Under the pieces are notes generated by a model. The model searched no databases, was not told the origin of the DNA, and saw only the letters and a program-made list of their open reading frames with translations. The position numbers and the translations under genes are program-made. Below are positions 6,832-13,007 of a stretch of DNA of 15,890 nucleotides, piece by piece (the stretch's first letter is position 1; every line of letters begins with the position of its first letter). This DNA is from Chloroflexota bacterium (GTDB lineage: Bacteria > Chloroflexota > Anaerolineae > Anaerolineales > Villigracilaceae): the NCBI GenBank assembly GCA_026389975.1, contig JAPLGV010000459.1, positions 1-15,890 on the forward strand. Reading direction: 5' to 3'.

Positions 6832-7050
6832 TTACGGCATCGAGCGCAAGCGCCGCGCTGCTGCGGTCACCTGGCGTTTGGCGACGAGGGTGGCTCTGGA
6901 GCTGCTGATCGAAGTATACACATTGACCGCTTCCCACCCCTCCAGGCCCCATTCGTTCAATGTCGCTTCGACCTGCCCGTCTTTGGCACCGCCGAAAACA
7001 CTTCCAACTGTCAAGACACGATATTCCCATTGTAGGGTCTGTTCAGCCAT
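6832..7050 (-). CDS. DUF4177-family small protein
   Basis: A 72-aa protein with the family pattern: an aromatic start QWEYRVLTVG (about 7-16), then LNEWGLEGWEAVNVYT (about 31-46) and a closing hydrophobic strand ATLVAKRQV. DUF4177 proteins are small alpha/beta proteins of unknown function, often found singly among unrelated genes. A good ribosome site (AAAAGGAGGTCGAA) precedes ATG 7050. The gene lies 47 bp downstream of the ABC permease gene with a parS site in the gap, and is followed by a terminator, so it may be the last gene of the GntR-led operon. No membrane segment or catalytic motif is visible. Confidence 0.8.
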   Translation of the reverse strand: MAEQTLQWEYRVLTVGSVFGGAKDGQVEATLNEWGLEGWEAVNVYTSISSSRATLVAKRQVTAAARRLRSMP

Positions 7051-7076
7051 TTCGACCTCCTTTTCTCCAGATATTT

Positions 7077-7092
7077 TGTTTCACGTGAAACA
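7077..7092. other. parS site (ParB-binding centromere-like site)
   Basis: TGTTTCACGTGAAACA is a perfect 16-bp palindrome and an exact match to the widely conserved chromosomal parS consensus TGTTNCACGTGAAACA. It lies in the 47-bp gap between the ABC permease stop and the DUF4177 ribosome site. ParB spreads from such sites and recruits ParA and SMC to segregate the origin region. Confidence 0.92.
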
Positions 7093-7097
7093 ATGAA

Positions 7098-7856
7098 TTA
7101 GATTTCTTCCCGCTCAAAGCGCAAGCAGGCGATGACGAGCGCCAGCACAATGATCCCGGTAGCAACGCCCAGCGCCGGCCAGGCAGTTACATCACCTTTC
7201 AGCACCAGCGAGCTGCCCCAGGTCGCCAGTTGGCCTGGCATGTAATCGCTCAGGCGTGGGATTGAACCAAGAATGATCAACACAATTAGTCCACCGAAGG
7301 CGCCGGCAGCGGCAATGGCCTGGGAACGGGCCAGCGTACTCGCCATCAGCGCCACGGTCAGATAAACGCCCAGGTAAACGAGCAGAAGCAGGTTCAGGGT
7401 CCAGAAGGCGCCGAAAGGCAAGGGTTCGAAAAGCACAACAGTGTAAGCGAGACAGGCAAGGCCATCCACGAGCAACCCGGCCAGGAGGATGGTCATGCCT
7501 ATCAGCCATTTCGCCAGAATCACGGCGCTGCGGCTGACGGGTTTGGTCAACAGCATGGCCGCCGTGCCGCGTTCCTTCTCCTGGGCCATAACGCCCATGG
7601 TGAGCAGGATGACCAGCAGGATGCCAAATTGTTCGGTGTTCTTGAGATACTGGACAACCGAGTCGGCCACGGTCGGCGCAGGGATGAAATCTGCCAGACC
7701 GGCAGGCAGGTTGGGAATACTCTTCAGTATCTCCGGGGTGTACTTCGCCAACACCGGTGAAATGATGCCAGTGATGAGGAACCCAGCCAAGAAAACGATC
7801 ATCTTCCACGTGCGCCACTGCTCACGGAATTCTTTGGCTAATAATGTCCGAAACAT
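7098..7856 (-). CDS. ABC-2 type permease, YxlG-like
   Basis: A 252-aa membrane protein with about six helices: TM1 near residues 19-38, TM2 near 76-92, and four more from about 112 to 245. It carries the GVMAQEKERGTAAMLLTKPVSRS segment (about 87-109), the conserved cytoplasmic coupling element of ABC-2 exporters such as YxlG and NosY. The start ATG 7856 lies 2 bp after the stop of the ATPase gene, with a GAGG inside that gene's end, so the two are probably translationally coupled. The substrate is unknown. The parS site at 7077-7092 begins 5 bp beyond the stop codon. Confidence 0.87.
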   Translation of the reverse strand: MFRTLLAKEFREQWRTWKMIVFLAGFLITGIISPVLAKYTPEILKSIPNLPAGLADFIPAPTVADSVVQYLKNTEQFGILLVILLTMGVMAQEKERGTAAMLLTKPVSRSAVILAKWLIGMTILLAGLLVDGLACLAYTVVLFEPLPFGAFWTLNLLLLVYLGVYLTVALMASTLARSQAIAAAGAFGGLIVLIILGSIPRLSDYMPGQLATWGSSLVLKGDVTAWPALGVATGIIVLALVIACLRFEREEI

Positions 7857-7858
7857 GG

Positions 7859-8779
7859 CTAGGCCTCTTTCTCGGTCACTCTCAGGAAAACGTCTTCCAG
7901 GGACGGGTGAACCATCTCAAACCGCCGCACGGCCAGCGTCTCCCTTGCCAGGGATTCCAGCAATGGTTTCTGCGCCGTACGGACATCCTTGACCAGCACG
8001 CGTGCCGTATGGTTCGAAACAGTCACGTTGGTCACAAAGGCCTGCTTTTCGACCCACTCCAGCCAATGCCCAAAACCATTGTCCGATTCGATCTCGAAAA
8101 GGGGAGTAACATAACGGGCGAGCAAATCCTCGCGGCGGGCCTGGACGATCAGGCAACCCTTGGCAATAATCCCGACCACATCGCAGACCCGTTCCACGTC
8201 CGCCAGGATGTGGGTGGAGAGCAGGATGGTGGTCTGTCCTCGCAGGGTCTCGATCAATTCGAGCACTTCCTTGCGCCCGGCGGGATCCAGGGCGCTGACA
8301 GGCTCGTCCAGCAAAAGGACCGGCGGGCGATGAACCAGCGCCTGGGCCAGTCCCATCCGCTGGCGCATACCGCGCGAGAACCCACCGATACGGCGGTTGG
8401 CGGCCTCTTTCAAACCGACGATTTCCAGCAATTCATCGGCGCGCTGGGCGGCGACCTTGCCATGAATGTTATACAGCGGGGCGATAAAGTCGCACAGATA
8501 TTCACGAGGCGTCATCCAACCATAGAAAGCCGGTTCTTCGGGCAGGACACCAATCAAGGAGCGCACATCCGACCCCGGCTGACCAATTTCTTTATCCAGG
8601 ATCCACGCCCGTCCGCTATCGGGACGCGCCAGCCCGGAGAGGATGCGCATGCTGGTGGTTTTTCCGGCGCCATTCGGACCGAGGAAACCGTACACCACAC
8701 CCGATTCGACATTCAGGCTCAGGCCGTCGAGGGCACGCACAGACCCATACGTTTTGACAAAATTCTCAATGCGAATCAT
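7859..8779 (-). CDS. ABC transporter ATP-binding protein, CcmA/YxlF-like
   Basis: A 306-aa exporter ATPase partnering the permease downstream. It has Walker A GPNGAGKT (34-41), signature FSRGM (134-138), Walker B VLLLDEP (154-160), D-loop SALDP and the switch His in LLSTHIL (H190). A C-terminal extension of about 90 residues after the ATPase core ends HPSLEDVFLRVTEKEA, the usual closing motif of drug- or bacitracin-type ABC-2 ATPases. A good ribosome site (AGGAGTATT) precedes ATG 8779. The start overlaps the end of the YxlE-like gene by 14 bp. The order YxlE-like, ATPase, permease is the same as in B. subtilis yxlEFG. Confidence 0.93.
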   Translation of the reverse strand: MIRIENFVKTYGSVRALDGLSLNVESGVVYGFLGPNGAGKTTSMRILSGLARPDSGRAWILDKEIGQPGSDVRSLIGVLPEEPAFYGWMTPREYLCDFIAPLYNIHGKVAAQRADELLEIVGLKEAANRRIGGFSRGMRQRMGLAQALVHRPPVLLLDEPVSALDPAGRKEVLELIETLRGQTTILLSTHILADVERVCDVVGIIAKGCLIVQARREDLLARYVTPLFEIESDNGFGHWLEWVEKQAFVTNVTVSNHTARVLVKDVRTAQKPLLESLARETLAVRRFEMVHPSLEDVFLRVTEKEA

Positions 8780-9005
8780 AATACTCCTCTGCGTGGCGTC
8801 CCCAGGCCAGATAAACCCCGGAGACGATAATCCCGCTCGGAATGGCGAAAGCAGACACGATTAATCCGAGCGCCCAGGCCCAACGCGGACCGCGCGTCTT
8901 TGCGCGGCGCGCCAAGTCAATCAGGGCGTAAACGGCCATCCCAACCTGGATGAGGAAAATAGGAGAGATAAGCAAAACAAGATTGAGGATTTCTTTGGTG
9001 GTCAT
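8766..9005 (-). CDS. PLDc_N/YxlE-like small membrane protein
   Basis: A 79-aa protein with two hydrophobic segments: about residues 7-29 (LVLLISPIFLIQVGMAVYALIDL) and 43-67 (WAWALGLIVSAFAIPSGIIVSGVYL). Between them lies the ALIDLARRAKTRGPRWAWAL motif typical of PLDc_N domains (short two-helix proteins such as YxlE). It probably assists or regulates the neighbouring exporter; B. subtilis YxlE acts with YxlD in controlling sigma-Y, although no sigma factor is seen here. Ribosome site AAGGAG lies 10 nt before ATG 9005. It overlaps the ATPase gene by 14 bp. Confidence 0.8.
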   Translation of the reverse strand: MTTKEILNLVLLISPIFLIQVGMAVYALIDLARRAKTRGPRWAWALGLIVSAFAIPSGIIVSGVYLAWGRHAEEYYDSH

Positions 9006-9025
9006 AATTTCTCTTCTCCTTCAAC

Positions 9026-9066
9026 CACCGGCCTTGCAGGAACTTTGGTCACGGCAAGGCCTGGTG
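9026..9066 (-). other. Inverted repeat in the leader of the YxlE-like gene
   Basis: GGCCTTGC (9030-9037) pairs with GCAAGGCC (9054-9061), extended by CACC/GGTG across a one-base bulge; the loop is 16 nt. It lies between a parS site and the YxlE-like ribosome site. No T run follows, so it may stabilise a processed end or weaken readthrough. Confidence 0.4.
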
Positions 9067-9067
9067 A

Positions 9068-9083
9068 TGTTCCACGTGAAACA
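9068..9083. other. parS site (ParB-binding centromere-like site)
   Basis: TGTTCCACGTGAAACA matches the parS consensus and, as I recall it, is the exact B. subtilis parS sequence. It lies between the lipoprotein gene (stop at 9101) and the hairpin upstream of the YxlE-like gene, 1991 bp from the other parS. Confidence 0.93.
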
Positions 9084-9100
9084 TGGAAGTGGTGATACTC

Positions 9101-9526
9101 TTATTGGCTGACTTTGCGAAGGTTGGTCGAGTCGAAGAACAGCCCTTCAACTTTGTCGCCATCCAATTTGAAAGTAACTGTCACAATGACGCCTTCCTTA
9201 TCGTATGTGCAAGTCAGGCGATAGACGGCATAGTCCTGGTTGTTCGAGAGTGCCGGCTGCGAGTCCGCACAGGAGACAAAATTCCCACTGGCATTCTGGA
9301 GCATGTCAGCAAGGCTTAGGAACTGCTGCTCGGTAAAAGCAATTTTCATTTCATCGCTGAAATCTTGCGCGAAACTCTGATAGTCACCTGCATTGATCGC
9401 CTGCAGGGTATTTTCAACCACCTGTACAACTTGATCATTGGAAAGGGCAGCCGGCTTGGGAGGCTGGCAACTGGCAAGGAACAAGGTTGTGACAATCAGA
9501 AGGGTGGTTGGAATTTTACTTTTCAA
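9101..9526 (-). CDS. Lipoprotein with a DUF3887-like domain
   Basis: A 141-aa secreted protein. A short basic start (MKSK), a hydrophobic core (TTLLIVTTLFL) and the lipobox LASC with Cys20 predict a lipoprotein anchored outside the cytoplasmic membrane. The remainder, VVENTLQAINAGDYQSFAQDFSDEMK onward, resembles DUF3887 domains: a cystatin/NTF2-like fold of unknown function, frequent beside ABC transporters and GntR regulators. The start is a TTG at 9526, chosen because AAGGAG lies 8 nt upstream and no ATG fits. It probably belongs to the GntR-led operon, although a 75-bp gap holding a hairpin separates it from the slipin gene. Confidence 0.78.
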   Translation of the reverse strand: MKSKIPTTLLIVTTLFLASCQPPKPAALSNDQVVQVVENTLQAINAGDYQSFAQDFSDEMKIAFTEQQFLSLADMLQNASGNFVSCADSQPALSNNQDYAVYRLTCTYDKEGVIVTVTFKLDGDKVEGLFFDSTNLRKVSQ

Positions 9527-9560
9527 TGATAGAGCTCCTTGTGTGATAACGGTATGTTTT

Positions 9561-9588
9561 TTGGGACGGCAATGGACTGCCGCCCCAA
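9561..9588. other. Hairpin between slipin and lipoprotein genes
   Basis: TTGGGACGGCA (9561-9571) and TGCCGCCCCAA (9578-9588) form an 11-bp stem with one mismatch and a 6-nt loop. The adjacent homopolymer is an A run on the transcribed (minus) strand, so a standard terminator is unlikely. It may be a processing or attenuation element. Confidence 0.45.
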
Positions 9589-9601
9589 TATAGTGTTACA
9601 A

Positions 9602-10558
9602 CTATTTCTTTTCCTTGGGCAGGTTCTGCTGCGCCAGCGAGACCATGCCGCTCAGCCCACCCAGGTTCATCGTATCCACGGCACTGCTGGGGACGATGAC
9701 CAGCGCTCCCTTTTCCTTGAGACCTTCGAAGAGCATGTTCATGGCACGCAGGTGCAGGGCAGTGGGGTTATTGATGTAGGCTTTGGAAGCCTCGGCGAAG
9801 GAGTCGGCAATCTGCATCTCGGACTCGCCCAGGATGACGCGCGCCTGACGTTCGCGTTCCGCCTGCGCCTGGCGGGACATGGCATCTTCAAGACCAGGCG
9901 GGATAATTACGTCGCGAATTTCCACGGACTGGACGGTGATACCCCAGGGCGTGGTGCGCTCATCAATGATTTTCTGCAGGTCGGCATCCATTTTGGCCCG
10001 ACCGACCAGAATATCGGCCAAAACGCTCTGCCCGATGATCTCGCGCAGGGCGGTCTGAGCAGCCCAGGCGATGGCGGCGCGGTAATCGGCTACTTCGAGG
10101 GCGGCCTTTTCGGCATCCCAGACGACCCAGAACAGCACCGCGTCCACGTCCACGGGGACGGTATCTTTTGTCAGCGTTTTCTCGGCAGAGAAGGGCGTGA
10201 CCATGACACGGTGGTCAATCCAGTTGGCCAGTGTGTCAATGATTGGCAACACCCAGAAGGCGCCTGGGCCGGCCAGTTTATGGAACTTACCCAGGCGAAG
10301 GATAATCGCCTTCTCCCACTGCAATGCGACCTTGAGTGAGAATAAGAAAAACGTGCCCAGTAGTATCCAGGCAATGTTCCAGACTCCGGCCCAGGCATCG
10401 CTCAAAACACCGTTTTGAGTCATCAAGATTGTACCAAGGGCGCTGGCCAGCAGGCAGATGCCAAACAGCGCTCCGGCCACGCCGGGAATATGCTGGTCAG
10501 ACCGCTGGCGACTCTGTAGCCGCTGGCTTAAATCCTTTAAAACAGTTGTGGGGCTCAT
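9602..10558 (-). CDS. Slipin (stomatin-like SPFH/band 7 membrane protein)
   Basis: A 318-aa SPFH-domain protein that should scaffold membrane microdomains. Two N-terminal helices (about residues 24-46 and 56-76) precede WEKAIILRLGKFHKLAGPGA (about 81-100), the conserved start of the band 7 domain. Further hallmarks are VDVDAVLFWVV, the TALREIIGQSVLADIL segment and VQSVEIRDVIIPPGLEDAMSRQAQAERE-type sequence, then a helical AEAS region and a hydrophobic C-terminus. Slipins are often paired with an NfeD-type protease partner; none is present here. ATG 10558 has AAGGAG at correct spacing, and the gene starts 12 bp after the GntR gene, so the two are surely cotranscribed. A possible role is organising the membrane around the ABC exporters downstream. 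Confidence 0.93.
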   Translation of the reverse strand: MSPTTVLKDLSQRLQSRQRSDQHIPGVAGALFGICLLASALGTILMTQNGVLSDAWAGVWNIAWILLGTFFLFSLKVALQWEKAIILRLGKFHKLAGPGAFWVLPIIDTLANWIDHRVMVTPFSAEKTLTKDTVPVDVDAVLFWVVWDAEKAALEVADYRAAIAWAAQTALREIIGQSVLADILVGRAKMDADLQKIIDERTTPWGITVQSVEIRDVIIPPGLEDAMSRQAQAERERQARVILGESEMQIADSFAEASKAYINNPTALHLRAMNMLFEGLKEKGALVIVPSSAVDTMNLGGLSGMVSLAQQNLPKEKK

Positions 10559-10570
10559 AATATTCTCCTT

Positions 10571-10990
10571 TTATTCATTATCAAGTTCAGGGTCCAACAG
10601 GTGGCCGGCTTGCTGCCAATGAGTCACCTGGTCTTTCAGGATTTGGTTCAGTTCTTCCGACGAGGCACCCAGCCGTTCCGCATCCGCCAGATATCGGTGG
10701 GTCAGCGCCTTAAGTGCTTTTTGGCGGATTTTTTCAGAGATTTCGGGCGGGGGGTTGTTCATGACATAGGTGCCGCGCCCTTGCTGGGTAGAGATGATGC
10801 CGACTTCGTCCAGAATGCGATAGGCACGGGCGACAGTGTTGAAATTTACGCGCAACTCCAGGGCCAGGGAGCGGACAGTGGGGAGCTGGTCGCCGGGTGT
10901 GAGCCGGCCAGTGGCAATGCGCTCTTTGATGCGCTCCACCATCTGGAGGTAAATCGGGATACCGGAACGAAAATCAATTTCGATGTTCAT
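10571..10990 (-). CDS. GntR-family transcriptional regulator, YtrA subfamily
   Basis: A 139-aa regulator. The N-terminal winged helix (about residues 10-75) carries IYLQMVERIKERIATGRLTP, DQLPTVRSLALELRVNFNTV and the AYRILDEVGIISTQQGRGTYV wing. The short C-terminal region of about 60 residues, with no large effector domain, is typical of YtrA-type GntR repressors that control ABC exporters. It is the first gene of the minus-strand cluster. A perfect TTGACA promoter lies upstream with an 8-bp tandem array covering the -10 and transcript start, suggesting autorepression of the whole operon. Upstream of ATG 10990 the sequence is AT-rich with no clear Shine-Dalgarno. Confidence 0.92.
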   Translation of the reverse strand: MNIEIDFRSGIPIYLQMVERIKERIATGRLTPGDQLPTVRSLALELRVNFNTVARAYRILDEVGIISTQQGRGTYVMNNPPPEISEKIRQKALKALTHRYLADAERLGASSEELNQILKDQVTHWQQAGHLLDPELDNE

Positions 10991-10997
10991 AATATAT

Positions 10998-11045
10998 ATT
11001 GTATCATTGTCTCAATGTATAATTGTATTATTGTACTAATTGTAT
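10998..11045. repeat. 8-bp tandem array (ATTGTATN) at the GntR promoter
   Basis: ATTGTA-like hexamers begin at 10998, 11006, 11014, 11022, 11030 and 11039 (spacings 8, 8, 8, 8, 9): ATTGTA, ATTGTC, AATGTA, ATTGTA, ATTGTA, ATTGTA. Read on the minus strand, most units contain TACAAT, which resembles a -10 hexamer. The array covers the -10 and the probable transcript start of the GntR operon and is a good candidate operator region. Confidence 0.7.
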
Positions 11046-11066
11046 ACTATTTTTCAATTTTGTCAA
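11039..11066 (-). promoter_or_regulatory. Promoter of the GntR operon
   Basis: On the minus strand, a perfect TTGACA (11066-11061), a 16-bp spacer and TACAAT (11044-11039). It lies about 50 bp upstream of the GntR start codon. The -10 is itself the outermost unit of the 8-bp tandem array. Confidence 0.7.
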
Positions 11067-11070
11067 GGCT

Positions 11071-11106
11071 TTCTGGAAAGGCTGTTCTGGAAAGGCTTTC
11101 TGGAAA
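11071..11106. repeat. 14-bp tandem repeat, about 2.5 copies
   Basis: TTCTGGAAAGGCTG (11071-11084) is followed by TTCTGGAAAGGCTT (11085-11098), then a partial TCTGGAAA (11099-11106). It lies just upstream of the GntR promoter -35. Confidence 0.8.
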
Positions 11107-11465
11107 TATTATCCTCTCTCCCGCTGCGAAACCGGCAGCGAATTTTCAGCTCAGCCCACTACAGCGGCTGTAGTTCTCTGGGGATCGTCGGGGTGAAGAG
11201 AACCTTCGCCCACCCAACGCCCCCAACCATCTCTCTAGCCCGACAACTCCCGGATCAATAATTCTCAATCCCGGAAGGACACCGGGACGTATGGATAATG
11301 TCACGGAGGAACGAAGCAACCTTCTCGTTGAAACAGGGGATTGCTTTGAGATCCCGTAAGAGCATAGGGGCAGGCGAACGCCCTCCCCCAAGAACAGGGG
11401 ACGATGTCCCCTTGCGGGGATGATATCGCACTGAAATAATGAGAATTGCTGCTCCTGGATAGCGA
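11107..11465. other. Repeat-rich non-coding spacer
   Basis: No convincing gene is present. The stretch holds several small inverted repeats: CGCTGC/GCAGCG (11122-11140), CTACAG/CTGTAG (11159-11173), the dispersed hairpin at 11269-11289, and TCCCC-TTGC-GGGGA (11407-11420). The last lies in a 26-bp context similar to 1965-1989 inside the MITE-like element. Open frames here lack ribosome sites and recognisable products. Confidence 0.5.
11269..11289. repeat. Dispersed hairpin repeat, copy 2
   Basis: TCCCGG (11269-11274), loop AAGGACA and CCGGGA (11282-11287). It differs from 432-452 at one base in 21. Confidence 0.6.
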
Positions 11466-11471
11466 CGGCGG

Positions 11472-11499
11472 TTGTTTGAATCGGAACCAGTGGTAGAAT
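11472..11499 (+). promoter_or_regulatory. Candidate pdxS promoter
   Basis: TTGTTT (11472-11477), a 16-bp spacer and TAGAAT (11494-11499), the latter preceded by TGG and so forming an extended -10. It lies about 30 bp before the pdxS start, with a strong AAAGGAG at 11518-11524. Confidence 0.5.
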
Positions 11500-11530
11500 C
11501 AAGACGCTTATCACTTGAAAGGAGTTTTCT

Positions 11531-12418
11531 ATGGAACAACAAACTGGTACTTTTACCGTGAAAAAAGGGTTAGCCCAAATGCTCAAGGGTGGCGTCATCA
11601 TGGACGTCGTTACCCCCGAACACGCCAAGATTGCGGAAGAGGCGGGCGCATGCGCCGTCATGGCGTTGGAACGTGTCCCGGCGGATATCCGCGCCCAGGG
11701 CGGCGTGGCGCGCATGTCGGACCCTGACCTGATTCTCAAAATCATGGACACGGTCACCATCCCGGTCATGGCCAAGTGCCGTATCGGTCATTTCGTGGAA
11801 GCACAGATTCTCGAAGCGATCGGCGTGGACTACATTGACGAGTCCGAAGTTTTGACCCCGGCGGACGAGGAGAACCATATCCTGAAGCACAACTTCAAGG
11901 TCCCATTCATATGCGGCTGCCGCAACCTGGGTGAGGCCCTGCGACGGGTCGGTGAGGGCGCGGCCATGATCCGCACCAAAGGCGAAGCCGGGACCGGTGA
12001 CGTGGTCGAGGCTGTCCGTCATGCCCGCGCCGTGCTGGGCGAAATCCGCCGCCTGACAACCATGGCTGACGAGGAATTGATGGCCTACGCCAAGACAATC
12101 GGTGCGCCCTACGAACTGGTCAAAGAGACCAAAGAACTGGGCCGCATGCCGGTGGTCAATTTCGCGGCGGGCGGTGTGGCCACTCCTGCCGACGCAGCCC
12201 TGATGATGCAACTGGGTGTGGATGGTGTGTTCGTTGGATCGGGTATCTTCAAATCCGGTGACCCGGCCAAGCGAGCGTCGGCTATCGTTAAGGCTGTGAC
12301 GCACTATACCGATGCGTCCATCCTTGCAGAAGTCAGCAAGAACCTCGGTGAGCCGATGGTGGGAATCAACGTGTCCCAGATGCCAGAAGGCGAGAAGATT
12401 GCGGGCAGAGGATGGTGA
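11531..12418 (+). CDS. pdxS: Pyridoxal 5'-phosphate synthase lyase subunit PdxS
   Basis: The synthase subunit of the DXP-independent vitamin B6 route. It condenses ribose 5-phosphate (or ribulose 5-phosphate), glyceraldehyde 3-phosphate and ammonia from PdxT into PLP. At 295 aa it is full length. The (beta/alpha)8 barrel residues are in place: Asp25 in GGVIMDVV, the Schiff-base Lys82 in VMAKCRIGH and Lys150 in RTKGEAGTG, one residue offset from the B. subtilis numbering D24/K81/K149. FAAGGVATPADAALMMQLG and GVFVGSGIFKS form the phosphate-binding end of the barrel. ATG 11531 has an excellent AAAGGAG. PdxT follows 22 bp downstream. No recognisable riboswitch or PdxR site is evident upstream. 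Confidence 0.98.
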   Translation: MEQQTGTFTVKKGLAQMLKGGVIMDVVTPEHAKIAEEAGACAVMALERVPADIRAQGGVARMSDPDLILKIMDTVTIPVMAKCRIGHFVEAQILEAIGVDYIDESEVLTPADEENHILKHNFKVPFICGCRNLGEALRRVGEGAAMIRTKGEAGTGDVVEAVRHARAVLGEIRRLTTMADEELMAYAKTIGAPYELVKETKELGRMPVVNFAAGGVATPADAALMMQLGVDGVFVGSGIFKSGDPAKRASAIVKAVTHYTDASILAEVSKNLGEPMVGINVSQMPEGEKIAGRGW

Positions 12419-12440
12419 TACCCTATTCTGGAAATCATCC

Positions 12441-13007
12441 ATGAAAATAGGTGTTTTAGCCATCCAGGGCGATTTCGCCGAACACATCCTCATACTCAAA
12501 CGCCTCGGCGTTGAGACCGCCGAAGTGCGCCTGCCGTATCATCTCGACGGGCTGGACGGCCTCATCATACCTGGCGGCGAATCCACTACCATCGGCAAAC
12601 TTTCCGTGGATTTTGGCTTGCTGGAGCCGCTGCGCGAGTTTGGCAAAACTCACACCATTTGGGGCACCTGCGCCGGAGCTATCTTCCTCTCGAAAGACGC
12701 CCGTCGCAGCCAGCCCCTGCTTGGCATCATGGACATCACCGTCGAGCGCAACGCCTTTGGCCGCCAGGTGGACTCGTTCGAAGCCGACCTCGTCATCCCC
12801 GAACTGGTCGAAGGCAGCCCCTACCACGCCATCTTCATCCGCGCCCCGATCATCGAGTCGGTGCAGGGTGACGCAAGAGTTATGTCCACTCTGCCAGATG
12901 GACGGATCGTGGCCGCCCGGCAAGGAAAACTGTTGGCAACCTCGTTCCATCCGGAACTGACACAGGATACACGCTTTCACCAGTATTTTCTATCATTAGC
13001 GAAATGA
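12441..13007 (+). CDS. pdxT: Pyridoxal 5'-phosphate synthase glutaminase subunit PdxT
   Basis: A class I glutamine amidotransferase that hydrolyses glutamine and channels ammonia to PdxS. With ATG 12441 it is 188 aa, the normal size. It begins MKIGVLAIQGDFAEH and carries the oxyanion-strand PGGEST (44-49), the nucleophile Cys77 in GTCAGA and the His170/Glu172 pair in SFHPEL, a complete triad. The frame is open upstream into pdxS, but only this start gives the conserved N-terminus. Only a weak GGAAAT precedes it, so translation is probably coupled to pdxS. Its stop overlaps the next gene's start (ATGA at 13004-13007). Confidence 0.97.
   Translation: MKIGVLAIQGDFAEHILILKRLGVETAEVRLPYHLDGLDGLIIPGGESTTIGKLSVDFGLLEPLREFGKTHTIWGTCAGAIFLSKDARRSQPLLGIMDITVERNAFGRQVDSFEADLVIPELVEGSPYHAIFIRAPIIESVQGDARVMSTLPDGRIVAARQGKLLATSFHPELTQDTRFHQYFLSLAK

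Noticed and set aside
7802..7817. A third CACGTG core inside the ABC permease gene
   Set aside because: Only the central hexamer matches; the flanks (TCTTC and CGCCA) break the parS consensus, so it is probably coding sequence only.
7844..8830. A 328-codon plus-strand open frame
   Set aside because: It lies opposite a clear ABC ATPase gene, has low-complexity translated composition with no family motif, and is an antisense shadow of a GC-rich gene.
10998..11106. A CRISPR array
   Set aside because: The repeat units are 8 and 14 bp, are contiguous without spacers, and no cas genes are present.
11430..11530. A riboswitch or PdxR site upstream of pdxS
   Set aside because: I could see no conserved riboswitch core or clear PdxR-like dyad, only a plausible promoter and ribosome site.
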